56,706 bases of DNA. Origin: Kineosporia rhizophila. Lineage in GTDB: Bacteria > Actinomycetota > Actinomycetes > Actinomycetales > Kineosporiaceae. The stretch covers positions 1-56,706 of the forward strand of contig NZ_JAJSOH010000041.1 of assembly GCF_021277265.1 (NCBI RefSeq). Direction: 5' to 3'. A program made the translations under genes and the position numbers. A model generated the notes under the pieces. The model had not been told where the DNA came from, searched no databases, and was given only the letters and a program-made list of their open reading frames with translations. This document shows, piece after piece, positions 42,995-52,067 of this stretch; position 1 is the first letter of the stretch; each line of letters begins with the position of its first letter.

Positions 42995-43435
42995 TCAGAG
43001 AGTCGGGTAAATGCGTTGTGGCTGAATCAGAACGGCAGTACGCCGCTCGTCGACCATGGTTCGGTCGTAAGCGTCCCAGTCGTCGTGCGTCCCCCCGGCC
43101 GCGCTGAAGATGTCACGCAGGAGAACGCGCAGCCTTTCGGGGTCCAGCCAGTCCTGAGCATCGTCCGGCCCGGCCAACTCGGCCGTGCCCTCGACCGTGG
43201 CGTAACGCCAGCCGTTGCGGAAGGCGACCGCGAGCCGCGGACGCGCCCGTAGATTGCCCAGCTTGATCTTGCCGTAGGTGACGAAGGCGAGCACCGGCAC
43301 CCCGCTCGCCGGATGAGCCAGGAGGCCGGTGTTCACCAGCGTCGACTGGACCGAGCCGTCCGCGCGGGCGGTGGACACGATGGCCAGGCCGTGATCCTCG
43401 CGCGAGAGCGCCCAGGCTTGCTCCAGGGTCGTCAT
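42995..43435 (-). CDS. PPOX-class flavin/F420-dependent protein
   Basis: 146 residues. Split-barrel fold of the pyridoxamine-phosphate-oxidase superfamily: HGLAIVSTARADGSVQSTLVN, a basic strand end FVTYGKIKLGNLRARPRLAVAF, and WRYATVEGTAELAG. The pattern resembles actinobacterial F420-binding PPOX proteins rather than true PdxH. It may use F420 or FMN in redox reactions. Single gene on the minus strand. Confidence 0.8.
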   Translation of the reverse strand: MTTLEQAWALSREDHGLAIVSTARADGSVQSTLVNTGLLAHPASGVPVLAFVTYGKIKLGNLRARPRLAVAFRNGWRYATVEGTAELAGPDDAQDWLDPERLRVLLRDIFSAAGGTHDDWDAYDRTMVDERRTAVLIQPQRIYPTL

Positions 43436-43483
43436 CCCGAAAGCGTACCCATGCGGATGTACCAGAGCCCGACCTGCGTGTGA

Positions 43484-44310
43484 TCAGACTTCGGAAGGCA
43501 CCTTGCGCGGCCGGGTGGGGGCCGTCCGGGCGTGCGTGGCGTAGATGATCAGCCCGACGAAGGTCAGACCGCCCACCAGATTACCCAGCAGCGTCGGGAT
43601 CTCGTTCCAGACCAAGTAGTCGGACAGGGTGAAGTCGCCGCCCAGCAGCAGTCCGGAGGGGAACAGGAACATGTTCACCACGGAGTGCTCGAAGCCCAGG
43701 TAGAAGAACACCAGGATGGGCATCCACATCACGATCACCTTGCCGGGCACGCTGTCCGACATCATCGCCCCGACCACCGCGGTCGAGACCATCCAGTTGC
43801 ACAGCACCCCGCGCACGAACAGCGTCAGCATCCCGGCCGCCCCGTGCTCGGCGTAGCCCAGCGTGCGGCCCTCGCCGATCGTGGCGATCTGCTGGGCCAC
43901 TGCGTCCGGCTCGACGCTGAAGCCGTAGGTGAAGTAGATCGCCATCAGCAGCGCGGTTGTCAGCGCCCGGCGAAGTTGCCGACGAAGACCAGGCCCCAGT
44001 TGCGCAGCATTCCGGGCACGGTCACCCCCGGCCGGCGGTCCAGCAGGGCCAGCGGCACCAGGGTGAAAACTCCGGTCAGCAGGTCGAAACCGAGCAGGTA
44101 GAGCATGCAGAACCCGACCGGGAAGAGCAGTGCGCCGAGCAGCGGCTCCCCGGTGCGCACGGTGACGCTGACCGCGAACGCTGCGGCCAGGCCGAGCAGG
44201 GCACCGGCCATGAAGGCCCGGATCAGGGTGTCCCGGGTCGACATGAACACCTTGGACTCACCGGCGTCGAGGATACGGGCGGCCAGTTCCTTGGGCGGCA
44301 CGTACGACAT
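43484..44310 (-). pseudogene. Formate/nitrite transporter (FNT) gene with single-base frameshift
   Basis: ATG 44310 (overlapping the cyanase stop, TGATG) opens an FNT-family protein: SYVPPKELAARILDAGESK, TRDTLIRAFMAGALLGLAAAF, GFCMLYLLGFDLLTGVF, then GNFAGR and a stop near 43960. The protein continues perfectly in the next frame (ALTTALLMAIYFTYGF ... MWMPILVFFYLGFEHSVVNM ... GNLVGGLTFVG) to 43484. One base, most simply a G in a GGG run near 43968, is missing. With it the product would be a normal FNT channel of about 275 residues. Next to cyanase it might move formate, nitrite, bicarbonate or cyanate. Either a recent pseudogene or a sequencing error. Confidence 0.85.
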
Positions 44311-44767
44311 CAGGCACCCCACTGGTAGGGCAGGAACTTGCCGTCGATGCTGACCACGACCCGGGCTCCGTCCGGGTGCTCACGCCGCGACACGTCCACG
44401 CTGCAGTTGATCGCGCTCATGATCCCGTCACCGAACTGCTCGTGGATCAGCGCCTTGAACGCCGGGCCGTAAACCGCCAGCAGCTCGTGGAAGCGGTAGA
44501 TCGTCGGGTCGCTGGCCATCACCGGGTCGGCGGTGCGGTACGGCTGACGCTGCAGCGCCCGCACGGTCTCGTCGCTGAGCTCCAGCAACTCGCGACCTTC
44601 TCGGCATCGTCCCGGGTCATCGGATGCGATCCCAGGAGGGCGGCGGTGGCCCAGACGGGCGGCTTCCCGAGGCGCTCGGCCAGGGCCCGCCAGGTCAGGC
44701 CCTTGGCGATCCGCTGCTCGTCGACCTCGTTCGCCGCGTGCTCCCGGAGGGCGGGGTTGTATGGCAT
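44310..44767 (-). pseudogene. cynS: Cyanase (cyanate hydratase) gene with single-base frameshift
   Basis: ATG 44767 begins a cyanase N-terminal helical domain (EVDEQRIAKGLTWRALAERLGKP). The frame breaks near 44590 after DAEKVA, and the rest continues one base off: ELLELSDETVRALQ, DPTIYRFHELLAVYG (active-site Arg and Glu), GDGIMSAINCSVDV (active-site Ser), ending FLPYQWGA. Restoring one base gives about 152 residues, the normal size. Cyanase converts cyanate and bicarbonate to ammonia and CO2. All catalytic residues survive, so the lesion is recent or is an assembly error. It overlaps the FNT gene and is divergent from a PAS-AraC regulator. Confidence 0.88.
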
Positions 44768-44963
44768 GCGTAGTCCTTTTCAGCTCGTCGTGGCTCTCCT
44801 CCCAGCCCACCGCACCACCACCCGGCCGGCCCAGGCTCTGAACGCAGGCCTGGCGGCAAAACGCGCAGCCGGCGCGCCCCGTCACACAGCCGCGACACAC
44901 CGGCAATCGCCAGGACACGGCCGCGTGTGAGCCTCGACGCCGACCCGAGGAGAGGTGAGCTGC

Positions 44964-45734
44964 ATGACCGCGATGCCCACACTCGTCCCCGCACCGGACA
45001 GCGCACTGCTGGAAGCGGTGATCGAGCAGGCCCCGACCCCGCTGTGGGTGATCGCCCCGCAGGGGCACGTGCAGCTGGTCAACCGGGCCGCGGTGACGCT
45101 GCTGGGCTACCACCACCGCGGTGAGTTGCTGGGCCGGCCCAGCCACGGCACGCTGCACGACACCCGTCCCGACGGTTCGCGCTACCCCCAGGAACACTGC
45201 CCGATCGTGGGACGTCCGGGGTCCGGTCCGCGCACCGGCACCGAATGGTTCACCACCCGTTCGGGGCGGCCGGTCCCGGTGGTCTGGTCGACCCGGTCCC
45301 TGGGCCCGACCGGCGCCACGCTGCTGTCGTTCGAGGACGCCGGCCATCACGGCACGGGTGAGTCCCGGAACGAACCTCAGGCTGCCCGTACGGCGGACAC
45401 CCGCGGGAATCGCACCCGGGCCTAGGTGCGGGACGACCTGTTCCAGCAGGTGCACCAGAGCTTTCGCGACCCCCAGTTCTGCGTGGCGCAGCTGGCCCGG
45501 GCCAACCATCTGTCGGTGCGCTCGGTCCAGGTGCTCTTCGCCGAGGTGGGCCGCACCCCGGGTGACGAGATCCGCACGGCCCGGTTGGAGTTCGCCCGCG
45601 GGCTGCTCGAACGCGGTGCCGGCGTACGGTCCGCCTGCCACGACAGTGGTTTCAGTGACCAGGGGACGTTTGCACGCGCCTTCCGCCGTCAGTTCGGCGA
45701 TTCCCCCAGTGGGTTCGTCGGAAAGCGCACCTGA
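44964..45734 (+). pseudogene. PAS-AraC-type regulator interrupted by an in-frame TAG
   Basis: ATG 44964 follows GAGGAGAGG. The first part is a PAS domain (LLEAVIEQAPTPLWVIAPQG, NRAAVTLLGYHHRGELLG, ending near residue 110). After a linker the frame meets TAG at 45423-45425 and then continues, in the same frame, into an AraC/XylS DNA-binding domain (DPQFCVAQLARANHLSVRSV, TARLEFARGLLERG, HDSGFSDQGTFARAFRRQFG). A GTG directly follows the stop, so the second half might be translated alone. More probably one PAS-AraC activator of the divergent cyanase operon has been broken. Its stop is the third lesion in this locus. Confidence 0.75.
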
Positions 45735-45902
45735 GGCGCGAAGCTCCGGCGAGGGTCACCGCGGGCGTTCATCGAAAGCCATGAGCCCTCTTGCCGCACA
45801 GAACGCCAGTGATGTGTCACGGCTCACGTATTGACTGGCTGATCAGTGGTGTCATATTTCCTGGGCCCGGGTATCTGGCCCGGACCTGGGGAGGGACACA
45901 CC

Positions 45903-46556
45903 ATGACCAACACCGGCAGCACTCTGAGACAGTCCGCCCAGCGGCAGACCGGGCGGCTGGCGCTGGCCGCCCTGCTCTCGGCAATCGCCGGTGGAACGGG
46001 CACCTGCATGGTGTGGGCCACCCAGAACAGCCTTGACCCCTCCCCCACCCAGACCGTCATCGCCGGCGCTCCCGTCCTCATCGTGCTCGCGGTGGCACTG
46101 TGGCGCCTGAGCGCGCACGGCGTGCTCTCCCGGACCCCGGTGACCCGAGCCCTGACCGGCCTGCTCGCGGCCGTCGGCATCGGGTTGCTGTTCTTCGGCC
46201 TGAGCTGGGTCGACTTCGTCAACGACGATCCTCTGCTCGGCATCGACACGCTGCGCACCCTGGGCGTGGTGACCGGCCTCGGGTCCGTCTTCGCGATAGT
46301 GCCCGCCCTGGTCACCTTCCTCGTCCTGGCACCGTTGACCGCCCTCCGGCCGGGACTGAGCGCGGCCAGCCTAGAGGCACTGGCGGCCGTAGTAGCTGCA
46401 GTGATCACCGGGCTCTACACCCGATGGCTGTTCGCTTACGACCCCAGCTTCAGCCCGGCGCCCGTCCTCCTGATCACGCTCTCCGCCGCGGCGCTGGCCG
46501 GCTGTTGCGCTGTCGCCGGTGTGCAGTGGGTGCTGAAGGCTCGCCCTCAGAACTGA
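45903..46556 (+). CDS. Multi-span membrane protein, hypothetical
   Basis: ATG 45903 after GGGGAGGG gives 217 residues. About six hydrophobic segments are visible: LALAALLSAIAGGTGTCMVW, TVIAGAPVLIVLAVALWRL, ALTGLLAAVGIGLLFFGLSW, VVTGLGSVFAIVPALVTFLV, ALAAVVAAVITGLYTRWLF and VLLITLSAAALAGCCAVAGV. The loops are short and the N-terminus polar. No family recognised. Confidence 0.7.
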   Translation: MTNTGSTLRQSAQRQTGRLALAALLSAIAGGTGTCMVWATQNSLDPSPTQTVIAGAPVLIVLAVALWRLSAHGVLSRTPVTRALTGLLAAVGIGLLFFGLSWVDFVNDDPLLGIDTLRTLGVVTGLGSVFAIVPALVTFLVLAPLTALRPGLSAASLEALAAVVAAVITGLYTRWLFAYDPSFSPAPVLLITLSAAALAGCCAVAGVQWVLKARPQN

Positions 46557-46645
46557 TCGCCGCACCTGTCCCCCGCACGAGGGACCATCCAAATGCCCAC
46601 CCCGGGGTGACGTTTTGCGGAGGTGAGATCCCTAGCGTCATCGGC

Positions 46646-47875
46646 ATGAGGAAGTCACTTGTAGCGAGCGTCATTGCAGCGACACTGGCAGGAACCGCCA
46701 TCGTCGGCGGCGTGGCCGCTCAGGCCAGAACCACCAGCGACCCGGCAGCGCCTACATCCCGGCCGGGCCTGACCGCAACCCTGCAGTCCGACGCCGACGT
46801 ACTTCAGAACTACGGCGCGCCAGGTGTTCTGGTCAAACTCGATACCGCACGCGGCGACGTGCGGGTGCGCAGCGGATACGGCAACGTCGCGAAGCGTACC
46901 CCGGTCCCGTGGAACGCGAAGTTCCGGATCGGTAGCTTCACCAAGCCGTACGTGGCAGCGACCGTGCTGCAGCTCGTCGGCGAGCGCAAGCTGTCACTGG
47001 ACGACACGGTCGAGAAGTTCCTGCCCGGCCTGATCAGCGCCAACGGCAACGACGGTCGCAAGATCACGGTGCGACAGCTTCTGCAGCACACCAGCGGCCT
47101 GCCCGAATACACCAACGCCATGACGTCCATGGGCACCGTGGAGGGGTTCCAGAAGACCCGTCTGCGCACCTGGACCAACCCTGAACTCGTCGCCCTGGCC
47201 ATGCAGTTCCCGTCCGGCTTCGCGCCGGGCACCGGATGGGGCTACTCCAACACCAACTACGTCGTGGCCTCGCTGATCATCGAGAAGGTCACCGGCCGGT
47301 CCTGGCAGCAGGAGATCCACCGACGAATCGTCAAGCCGCTGGGCCTGCGCCACACCTACCTGCCGGGCACCACGCCGACGATCCCGCGCCCACACGCGGT
47401 GGGCTACCAGCGCTTCCCCGGCCCGGGCGCGACGCCCACCGATCCCCGCTACGGCAAGCCGATCGACGCGACGCTGCTCAACCCGTCCCTGGCCGGCCCT
47501 GCCGGCGAGATGATCAGCACCGCCGAGGACGCCAACACCTTCCTGCGGGCACTGGTGACCGGCAAAGTGCTCAAGCCCGCCCAGCTCGCCGAGATGCAGC
47601 GCACCGTGGCCACCAACGACGAACTGCGGGCCAGGTGGCCCGGCGCCCGATACGGCCTGGGCATCGTGTGGGCGGAGAACTCGTGCGGTGGCTACTGGAG
47701 CCACGGCGGCGACATCCCCGGCTTCATGACCCGCAACGGCGTCACCCCGGACGGCTCCCGGAGCGTCATGGTGTCGATCAACACCGACTCGCTCAAGCCG
47801 AAGCCTGGAGTGAAGCTGCCCGCGGTGGACGTCACCACCGAACTGGTCGACCACGCCCTCTGCAGCGCTCACTGA
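46646..47875 (+). CDS. Secreted beta-lactamase-fold serine hydrolase (D-Ala-D-Ala carboxypeptidase-like)
   Basis: ATG 46646 gives 409 residues with a Sec signal (SLVASVIAATLAGTAIVGGVAAQA). The class C beta-lactamase/penicillin-binding fold has all three motifs: SFTK (Ser97, Lys100 in RIGSFTKPYVA), YSN (GWGYSNTNYV) and HGG (WSHGGDIPGF). Such enzymes are D,D-carboxypeptidases or esterases; resistance to beta-lactams is not implied. The ribosome site is weak. Followed by a hairpin terminator, so transcription is separate from the next hydrolase. Confidence 0.88.
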   Translation: MRKSLVASVIAATLAGTAIVGGVAAQARTTSDPAAPTSRPGLTATLQSDADVLQNYGAPGVLVKLDTARGDVRVRSGYGNVAKRTPVPWNAKFRIGSFTKPYVAATVLQLVGERKLSLDDTVEKFLPGLISANGNDGRKITVRQLLQHTSGLPEYTNAMTSMGTVEGFQKTRLRTWTNPELVALAMQFPSGFAPGTGWGYSNTNYVVASLIIEKVTGRSWQQEIHRRIVKPLGLRHTYLPGTTPTIPRPHAVGYQRFPGPGATPTDPRYGKPIDATLLNPSLAGPAGEMISTAEDANTFLRALVTGKVLKPAQLAEMQRTVATNDELRARWPGARYGLGIVWAENSCGGYWSHGGDIPGFMTRNGVTPDGSRSVMVSINTDSLKPKPGVKLPAVDVTTELVDHALCSAH

Positions 47876-47888
47876 CCCGCCTCGTACG

Positions 47889-47922
47889 GGGGCCGCGCTC
47901 AACGGTTGCTTGGCGCGGCCCC
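47889..47922 (+). terminator. Hairpin terminator
   Basis: GGGGCCGCGC (47889-47898) pairs perfectly with GCGCGGCCCC (47913-47922) around a 14-base loop, 13 bases after the hydrolase stop. Confidence 0.75.
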
Positions 47923-47962
47923 ACTGCTGCGATGTCGCTGCCATCGAAGAGAGACCTCCGAC

Positions 47963-49168
47963 ATGAAATCCGTTAAGAACCAAATTCCTTTGGCGCTCAC
48001 CGTCGCTGTCACCGCCATCTTGCCCGCGGTGGGGGTCTCCGTCGCGAACGAACCCACCGCCACGAGCACCGCGTCCTCCGGCTGGGACGGCATCACTCGT
48101 GAGCAGGTACGGATCGACCTTGGCGCGGGCTGGGTCACCAAGGCCGAGCTGACCTATCCGAGCGCCGCCCAGGGGCGCCTGCCGCTGGTCGTGTTCCTGC
48201 ACGGCAGCGGACGCAACGACATGAACCAGACGCTGCCGGGCGGCAACGGCTCGACCTTCGTACCGCTCGCGCAGGCCGCCGGCCGGGCGGGCTACGCGAC
48301 TCTGCGCTTCAACAAGCGCGCGGTGAATGACATCGGCCCGGTACTGACCACGGATCCGGCTCAGCTGGAGCCGAAGCGGCCCTACCACCGGACTCAGCAG
48401 GACGCCGCTGCGGTGATCCGGTTCGTGGCCAGGTCGCCTCGGGTGAACCCTTCGAGGATCTTCCTGCTCGGCCACAGCGAGGGCACGAACGTTGCCGCGA
48501 ACCTCGCCGCCGCCCCGAAGAGCTTCGGCATCCCGAAGCCGGCCGGGGTGATCGCGATGGCTGTCATCGGCAAACCCGTCAAACAGCTGATGACGTTCCA
48601 GGTCTACGGAGGTCTGCTGCTGCAACTGCACGACGAGTTCGACCTTGACGGCGACGGCCGGCTAACTGCCACCGAGGCGACCGACGGCCTGGTGGGACAG
48701 CCTCAGCAGGTCACCGGCCTGTTCCGCTCCGTCCTGCTCGACGGCACAAAACTGAAGGCCGACACCGACAAGAACCGTGACGGTCACATCGAGATCGATA
48801 TCGAAGCAGGCCCGGTGCTGCGCGACCTGACCGGCATCGACGCGTACCCGAACATCCCCGGCCTGAGTTCCTTCCTGGTCAGCTACATCAAGGACCTCGC
48901 CCGCTTTCCGGATGCCGGGAAGGCGCTGCCTCGGTTCTCCGGCCCGACGCTCCTGCTCAACGGCGAGAACGACCTGGAGACGCCGGCCCGGGCGGCACTG
49001 GCTGCGGACGCGGCGGTGGCGGCGGCCGGCAACAAGGACCACACAGTGGTGATCTACCCCGGCCTCGCCCACACCTTGAACGCGTCACCGAAGTTCGCCG
49101 ACGAACTGGGCGAGCCGGACCAGCGGGTCGTTGCCGACGTCCAGAAGTGGCTCGAGGCACACCACTGA
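47963..49168 (+). CDS. Secreted alpha/beta hydrolase with inserted EF-hand-like loops
   Basis: ATG 47963 gives 401 residues with a Sec signal (PLALTVAVTAILPAVGVSVA). Alpha/beta hydrolase: oxyanion strand LVVFLHGSGRND, nucleophile elbow GHSEGTN (Ser about 172), acid loop LLLNGENDLETP and histidine PGLAHTLN. Between the elbow and the acid loop (cap region) are two calcium-loop motifs: DLDGDGRLTATE (227-238), a perfect EF-hand loop, and DKNRDGHIEIDI (269-280), with all oxygen ligands except the last. Such loops inside a hydrolase cap suggest Ca2+-dependent folding or activity outside the cell. Substrate unknown. Confidence 0.82.
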   Translation: MKSVKNQIPLALTVAVTAILPAVGVSVANEPTATSTASSGWDGITREQVRIDLGAGWVTKAELTYPSAAQGRLPLVVFLHGSGRNDMNQTLPGGNGSTFVPLAQAAGRAGYATLRFNKRAVNDIGPVLTTDPAQLEPKRPYHRTQQDAAAVIRFVARSPRVNPSRIFLLGHSEGTNVAANLAAAPKSFGIPKPAGVIAMAVIGKPVKQLMTFQVYGGLLLQLHDEFDLDGDGRLTATEATDGLVGQPQQVTGLFRSVLLDGTKLKADTDKNRDGHIEIDIEAGPVLRDLTGIDAYPNIPGLSSFLVSYIKDLARFPDAGKALPRFSGPTLLLNGENDLETPARAALAADAAVAAAGNKDHTVVIYPGLAHTLNASPKFADELGEPDQRVVADVQKWLEAHH

Positions 49169-49384
49169 TCAGGCGCGCGAGGGGCCTCAGCCCGGCGCCG
49201 CAACCATCCCGACCCGGACGCTCCTGATTCGTGTCAGGTGAGTGTCGGGTCTTGTCCGGAGTTGTCGGGTCAACCGCCTGAACACCGGCCTGAGCTGAAC
49301 TGATGGCGAGGTGGTCACCGCAACGGTGGCCGCAACATGCCTGCTTCAGCGATGAGTTTCGTTCAATGTCGAAAGGACGAGCCG

Positions 49385-49816
49385 GTGAACAATGATCTGT
49401 CGGTGGGAGCCCGGTTGCGGGTACGCGGCCTGATTCTCAGTTTCGTAGCAGCCCTGACCGCGGCGCTGAGCCTGGTCGCCACGGCGGAACCCAGTAGTGC
49501 GCTCAGCCCTGACAAGGGCGTCGTCAACGGCAGCAGTACCCTGAACATTGGTCTGATCGAGGTCTGGCCCGGACGAACGAGCACCTACGACTTCTACATC
49601 CCGCCGTACACCGACAGCCAGTCGGTCGAAGCCCCTCACCGGGTTCAGGGCGTCTACATCGGACCTGGGTACTGCGCGCAGCGCTGGACGTACCCGACCA
49701 GGATCGCTACGAACTCGACGCTCTGGAAGCGGGCCGGTACCGACTTCCCACCGGGCCGCTACCAGTTGCTCGGCGATTTCTGGGTCAAGATCGTCGCCTA
49801 CCGGGGCACCTGCTGA
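49385..49816 (+). CDS. Small secreted protein, hypothetical
   Basis: GTG 49385 follows GAAAGGAC, giving 143 residues; an ATG at 49337 would add 16 residues that do not help the signal. Sec signal (LILSFVAALTAALSLVATAEPSSA), then a beta-rich domain (IEVWPGRTSTYDFYIPPYTD, HRVQGVYIGPGYC, YQLLGDFWVKIVAYRGTC) with two cysteines likely paired. No family recognised; flanked by a strong terminator. Confidence 0.65.
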   Translation: MNNDLSVGARLRVRGLILSFVAALTAALSLVATAEPSSALSPDKGVVNGSSTLNIGLIEVWPGRTSTYDFYIPPYTDSQSVEAPHRVQGVYIGPGYCAQRWTYPTRIATNSTLWKRAGTDFPPGRYQLLGDFWVKIVAYRGTC

Positions 49817-49828
49817 ACGATTCATCGC

Positions 49829-49859
49829 GAGGCCGGCCGGCGCTGCGCCGGCCGGCCTC
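49829..49859. terminator. Perfect 14-bp hairpin terminator
   Basis: GAGGCCGGCCGGCG (49829-49842) and its exact complement (49846-49859) with a 3-base loop CTG, 12 bases after the small secreted gene. Confidence 0.85.
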
Positions 49860-49895
49860 ACCGGTGTTCCCACGGCCCACCCAGGCGAAGCTGCC

Positions 49896-49939
49896 CGGGG
49901 CCCACAAACGTCTTCAATTGATGACGTTTGTGGGCCCCG
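49896..49939. repeat. Perfect 17-bp inverted repeat
   Basis: Arm CGGGGCCCACAAACGTC (49896-49912) and its exact complement (49923-49939) flank a 10-base AT-rich loop TTCAATTGAT that is itself nearly palindromic. It lies 36 bases after another terminator and far from the next gene, so it may be a second terminator, a regulator site or the relic of a mobile element. Confidence 0.7.
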
Positions 49940-50262
49940 ATCACGAAGCCGGCACCTGCGCAGTTGGGGACCAACGCTGTTGGCAATCCTGATGTTGAGC
50001 CAAGGATCCTAAAACCTTTCGGTGCAGCCACTTTCAAGCAATCCGCAGTGCCGGGTCGGGGCAGGCAACCGTCCGGCGACGGTTCAACGGCTTCCGTGAG
50101 CACCACCGTCGGCGCCGCGCAATCCCCTTCTGGCCTGGGACAAGCGTGGTCTCCCAGCGCGCCGTGGCGCCCGCTGCATAGGCATAAGGTCCTATTGACG
50201 CCTCTGGGCCACGAGATGACACTCAGCACGCCCGAACCCCCTGACGCTTCGAGGAGTTCACC
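49940..50262. other. Upstream region of the GH16 gene
   Basis: No gene supported. It should hold the GH16 promoter; the ribosome site GAGGAG lies at 50251-50256. No operator or riboswitch could be identified. Confidence 0.5.
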
Positions 50263-51978
50263 GTGCCCACAGTGCGAAATCGGAGGCTGCTCGGCTTGTC
50301 CGGGGTGGTCGCCGCGATGGCGACCGCCCTGGCGGTGGTCGCGCCGATGCAGGCGCAGGCCGCCGAGAAACTGCTCTCCCAAGGACAACCCGTCATTGCC
50401 TCGTCCAGTGAGAACGCGGCCGCCTTCCCGGCCCGGGCGGCCGTGGACGGCGATTTTGGCACCCGCTGGTCCAGCGCTTTCGGCGATCCCCAGTGGCTCC
50501 AGGTGGATCTCGGGGCCGCCCGTAAGATCACCAAAGTGACGCTGCAGTGGGAGGCCTCGCACGCCAAGGCGTTCAAGCTGCAGGTGTCGAACGACGCCAA
50601 CAGCTGGACCGACGTCTACTCCACCACCACCGGGGACGGCGGAAACCAGACTCTCGACGTCAGCGGCACCGGCCGCTACGTGCGCATGTACGGCACCGCG
50701 CGGGCCAACGCCTACGGCTACTCGCTATGGGAGTTTCAGGTCTACGGCGAGGATTCGGGCGGCGGGACCGATCCCGGCACTCCCGGTGGGGACGTCGAGC
50801 TTTCGTACACCAAGCCGGCCACCGCCTCGACCTTCCAGAACGACGGCGCCTGTTCCTCCTGCACCGCCGCGAAGGTGACCGACGGTGACGTCACCACCCG
50901 TTGGGCCACCAGTTCCACCAACGGGTGGGTGGATCCCGGTTGGGTCTACGTCGACCTGGGCAAGAGCGCGAACATCCACCGCGTCGTGCTGCACTGGGAC
51001 GCCGCCTACGCCACGGCCTACCAACTGCAGGTCTCCAGCGATGCCGCGAACTGGACCACCATCCACACGGTCAGCGCAGGTAAGGGCCACAAGGAGACCG
51101 TCGGCGGCCTCAACGGCACCGGCCGCTACGTGCGGGTGTACGGCACTGCCCGTTCGAACGGGTACGGCTACTCGATGTGGGAGTTCCAGGTGTTCGGCAC
51201 CGGCGGCGACCCCGTCACCCCACCGGCCAAGATCCCCAACATCACTCTTCCGGCCACCCGGATGGTCTTCAACGACGAGTTCAACGGCGCGGTCGGCAGC
51301 ACCCCGGACACCAGCAAGTGGACGGCCGACCCGGGTACCGGCCAGAACGGCGAACTGCAGTACTACACCGACAACAAGAACGCGACCATGGACGGCGGCG
51401 GCAACCTGGTCATCAAGGCGCGCAAGGAGACCCCGCAGCAGTGCGCCGGCTGCCAGTACACCTCCGGCCGGATCAACACGCTCAAGACGTTCTCCTTCAC
51501 CTACGGCCATGCCGAGGCCCGCATCAAGGTCTCCGGCACCCAGGGCCTGTGGCCGGCGTTCTGGATGCTGGGCGCCAACTTCCCCACCGTGGGATGGCCA
51601 CGCTCGGGTGAGATCGACATCATGGAGCACGTCGGCAAGGTCCCCGACACCGTCTACTCCACGCTGCACGCCCCCGCCTACTACGGCGGCGGAGGCTACG
51701 GACAGCCTTTCACCGTTCCCGGAACCGATTTCGCGAACGACTTCCACACCTACGCGGTGGACTGGGACGCCACCCACATGACCTTCTCCGTGGACGGCAA
51801 GGCGTTCTTCACCGCCGACAAGGAGACGGTCGAGACCACCCGCGGGCCGTGGGTTTACGACCACCCGTTCTACCTGATCCTGAACAACGCCGTGGGCGGC
51901 GAGTGGCCCGGCGCCCCGGACGCGAGCACCCGGTTCCCGCAGAAGATGCTGATCGACTACGTGCGGGTCTACCAGTAG
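50263..51978 (+). CDS. Secreted GH16 beta-1,3-glucanase with two CBM32-like domains
   Basis: GTG 50263, 6 bases after GAGGAG; 571 residues. Signal peptide ends PMQAQAA. Two F5/8-type-C (CBM32-like) domains follow (about 35-160 and 180-315), each ending GRYVRxYGTARxNxYGYSxWEFQV, so they are tandem duplicates. The second has a CSSC pair. A Pro linker leads to a GH16 catalytic domain (about 330-571) with FNDEFNG, QYYTDNKNA and catalytic GEIDIMEHVG (nucleophile Glu450, Asp452, acid/base Glu455). This is the laminarinase-type motif. Likely degrades beta-1,3-glucan outside the cell, in parallel with the GH128 enzyme at the window start. Confidence 0.93.
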   Translation: MPTVRNRRLLGLSGVVAAMATALAVVAPMQAQAAEKLLSQGQPVIASSSENAAAFPARAAVDGDFGTRWSSAFGDPQWLQVDLGAARKITKVTLQWEASHAKAFKLQVSNDANSWTDVYSTTTGDGGNQTLDVSGTGRYVRMYGTARANAYGYSLWEFQVYGEDSGGGTDPGTPGGDVELSYTKPATASTFQNDGACSSCTAAKVTDGDVTTRWATSSTNGWVDPGWVYVDLGKSANIHRVVLHWDAAYATAYQLQVSSDAANWTTIHTVSAGKGHKETVGGLNGTGRYVRVYGTARSNGYGYSMWEFQVFGTGGDPVTPPAKIPNITLPATRMVFNDEFNGAVGSTPDTSKWTADPGTGQNGELQYYTDNKNATMDGGGNLVIKARKETPQQCAGCQYTSGRINTLKTFSFTYGHAEARIKVSGTQGLWPAFWMLGANFPTVGWPRSGEIDIMEHVGKVPDTVYSTLHAPAYYGGGGYGQPFTVPGTDFANDFHTYAVDWDATHMTFSVDGKAFFTADKETVETTRGPWVYDHPFYLILNNAVGGEWPGAPDASTRFPQKMLIDYVRVYQ

Positions 51979-51987
51979 GAGGATTCG

Positions 51988-52019
51988 CTGCTTCGGGCGG
52001 CTCAGACCGCCCGAAGCAG
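51988..52019 (+). terminator. Perfect 13-bp hairpin terminator
   Basis: CTGCTTCGGGCGG (51988-52000) pairs with 52007-52019 around loop CTCAGA, 10 bases after the GH16 stop. Confidence 0.85.
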
Positions 52020-52067
52020 GCCCCACCATCGCCGATGACGGTAGAGGGCCTGCCCTAGTATGCGGGC

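Noticed and set aside
42891..43010. 39-codon plus frame with one hydrophobic segment
   Set aside because: Overlaps the 3' end of the convergent PPOX gene and lacks a ribosome site.
43940..44600. Programmed frameshifting in the FNT and cyanase genes
   Set aside because: No slippery heptamer or downstream structure at either site; single-base loss (or read error) is simpler.
45423..45425. TAG recoding (pyrrolysine or read-through) in the PAS-AraC gene
   Set aside because: No recoding signal and it lies in a linker next to other lesions; a nonsense mutation or start of a separate AraC half is more likely.
44310..45641. A 443-codon minus frame covering the cyanase C-terminus
   Set aside because: Upstream of the cyanase part it is the antisense of the PAS-AraC gene; it arises because the cyanase frameshift removes the true stop context.
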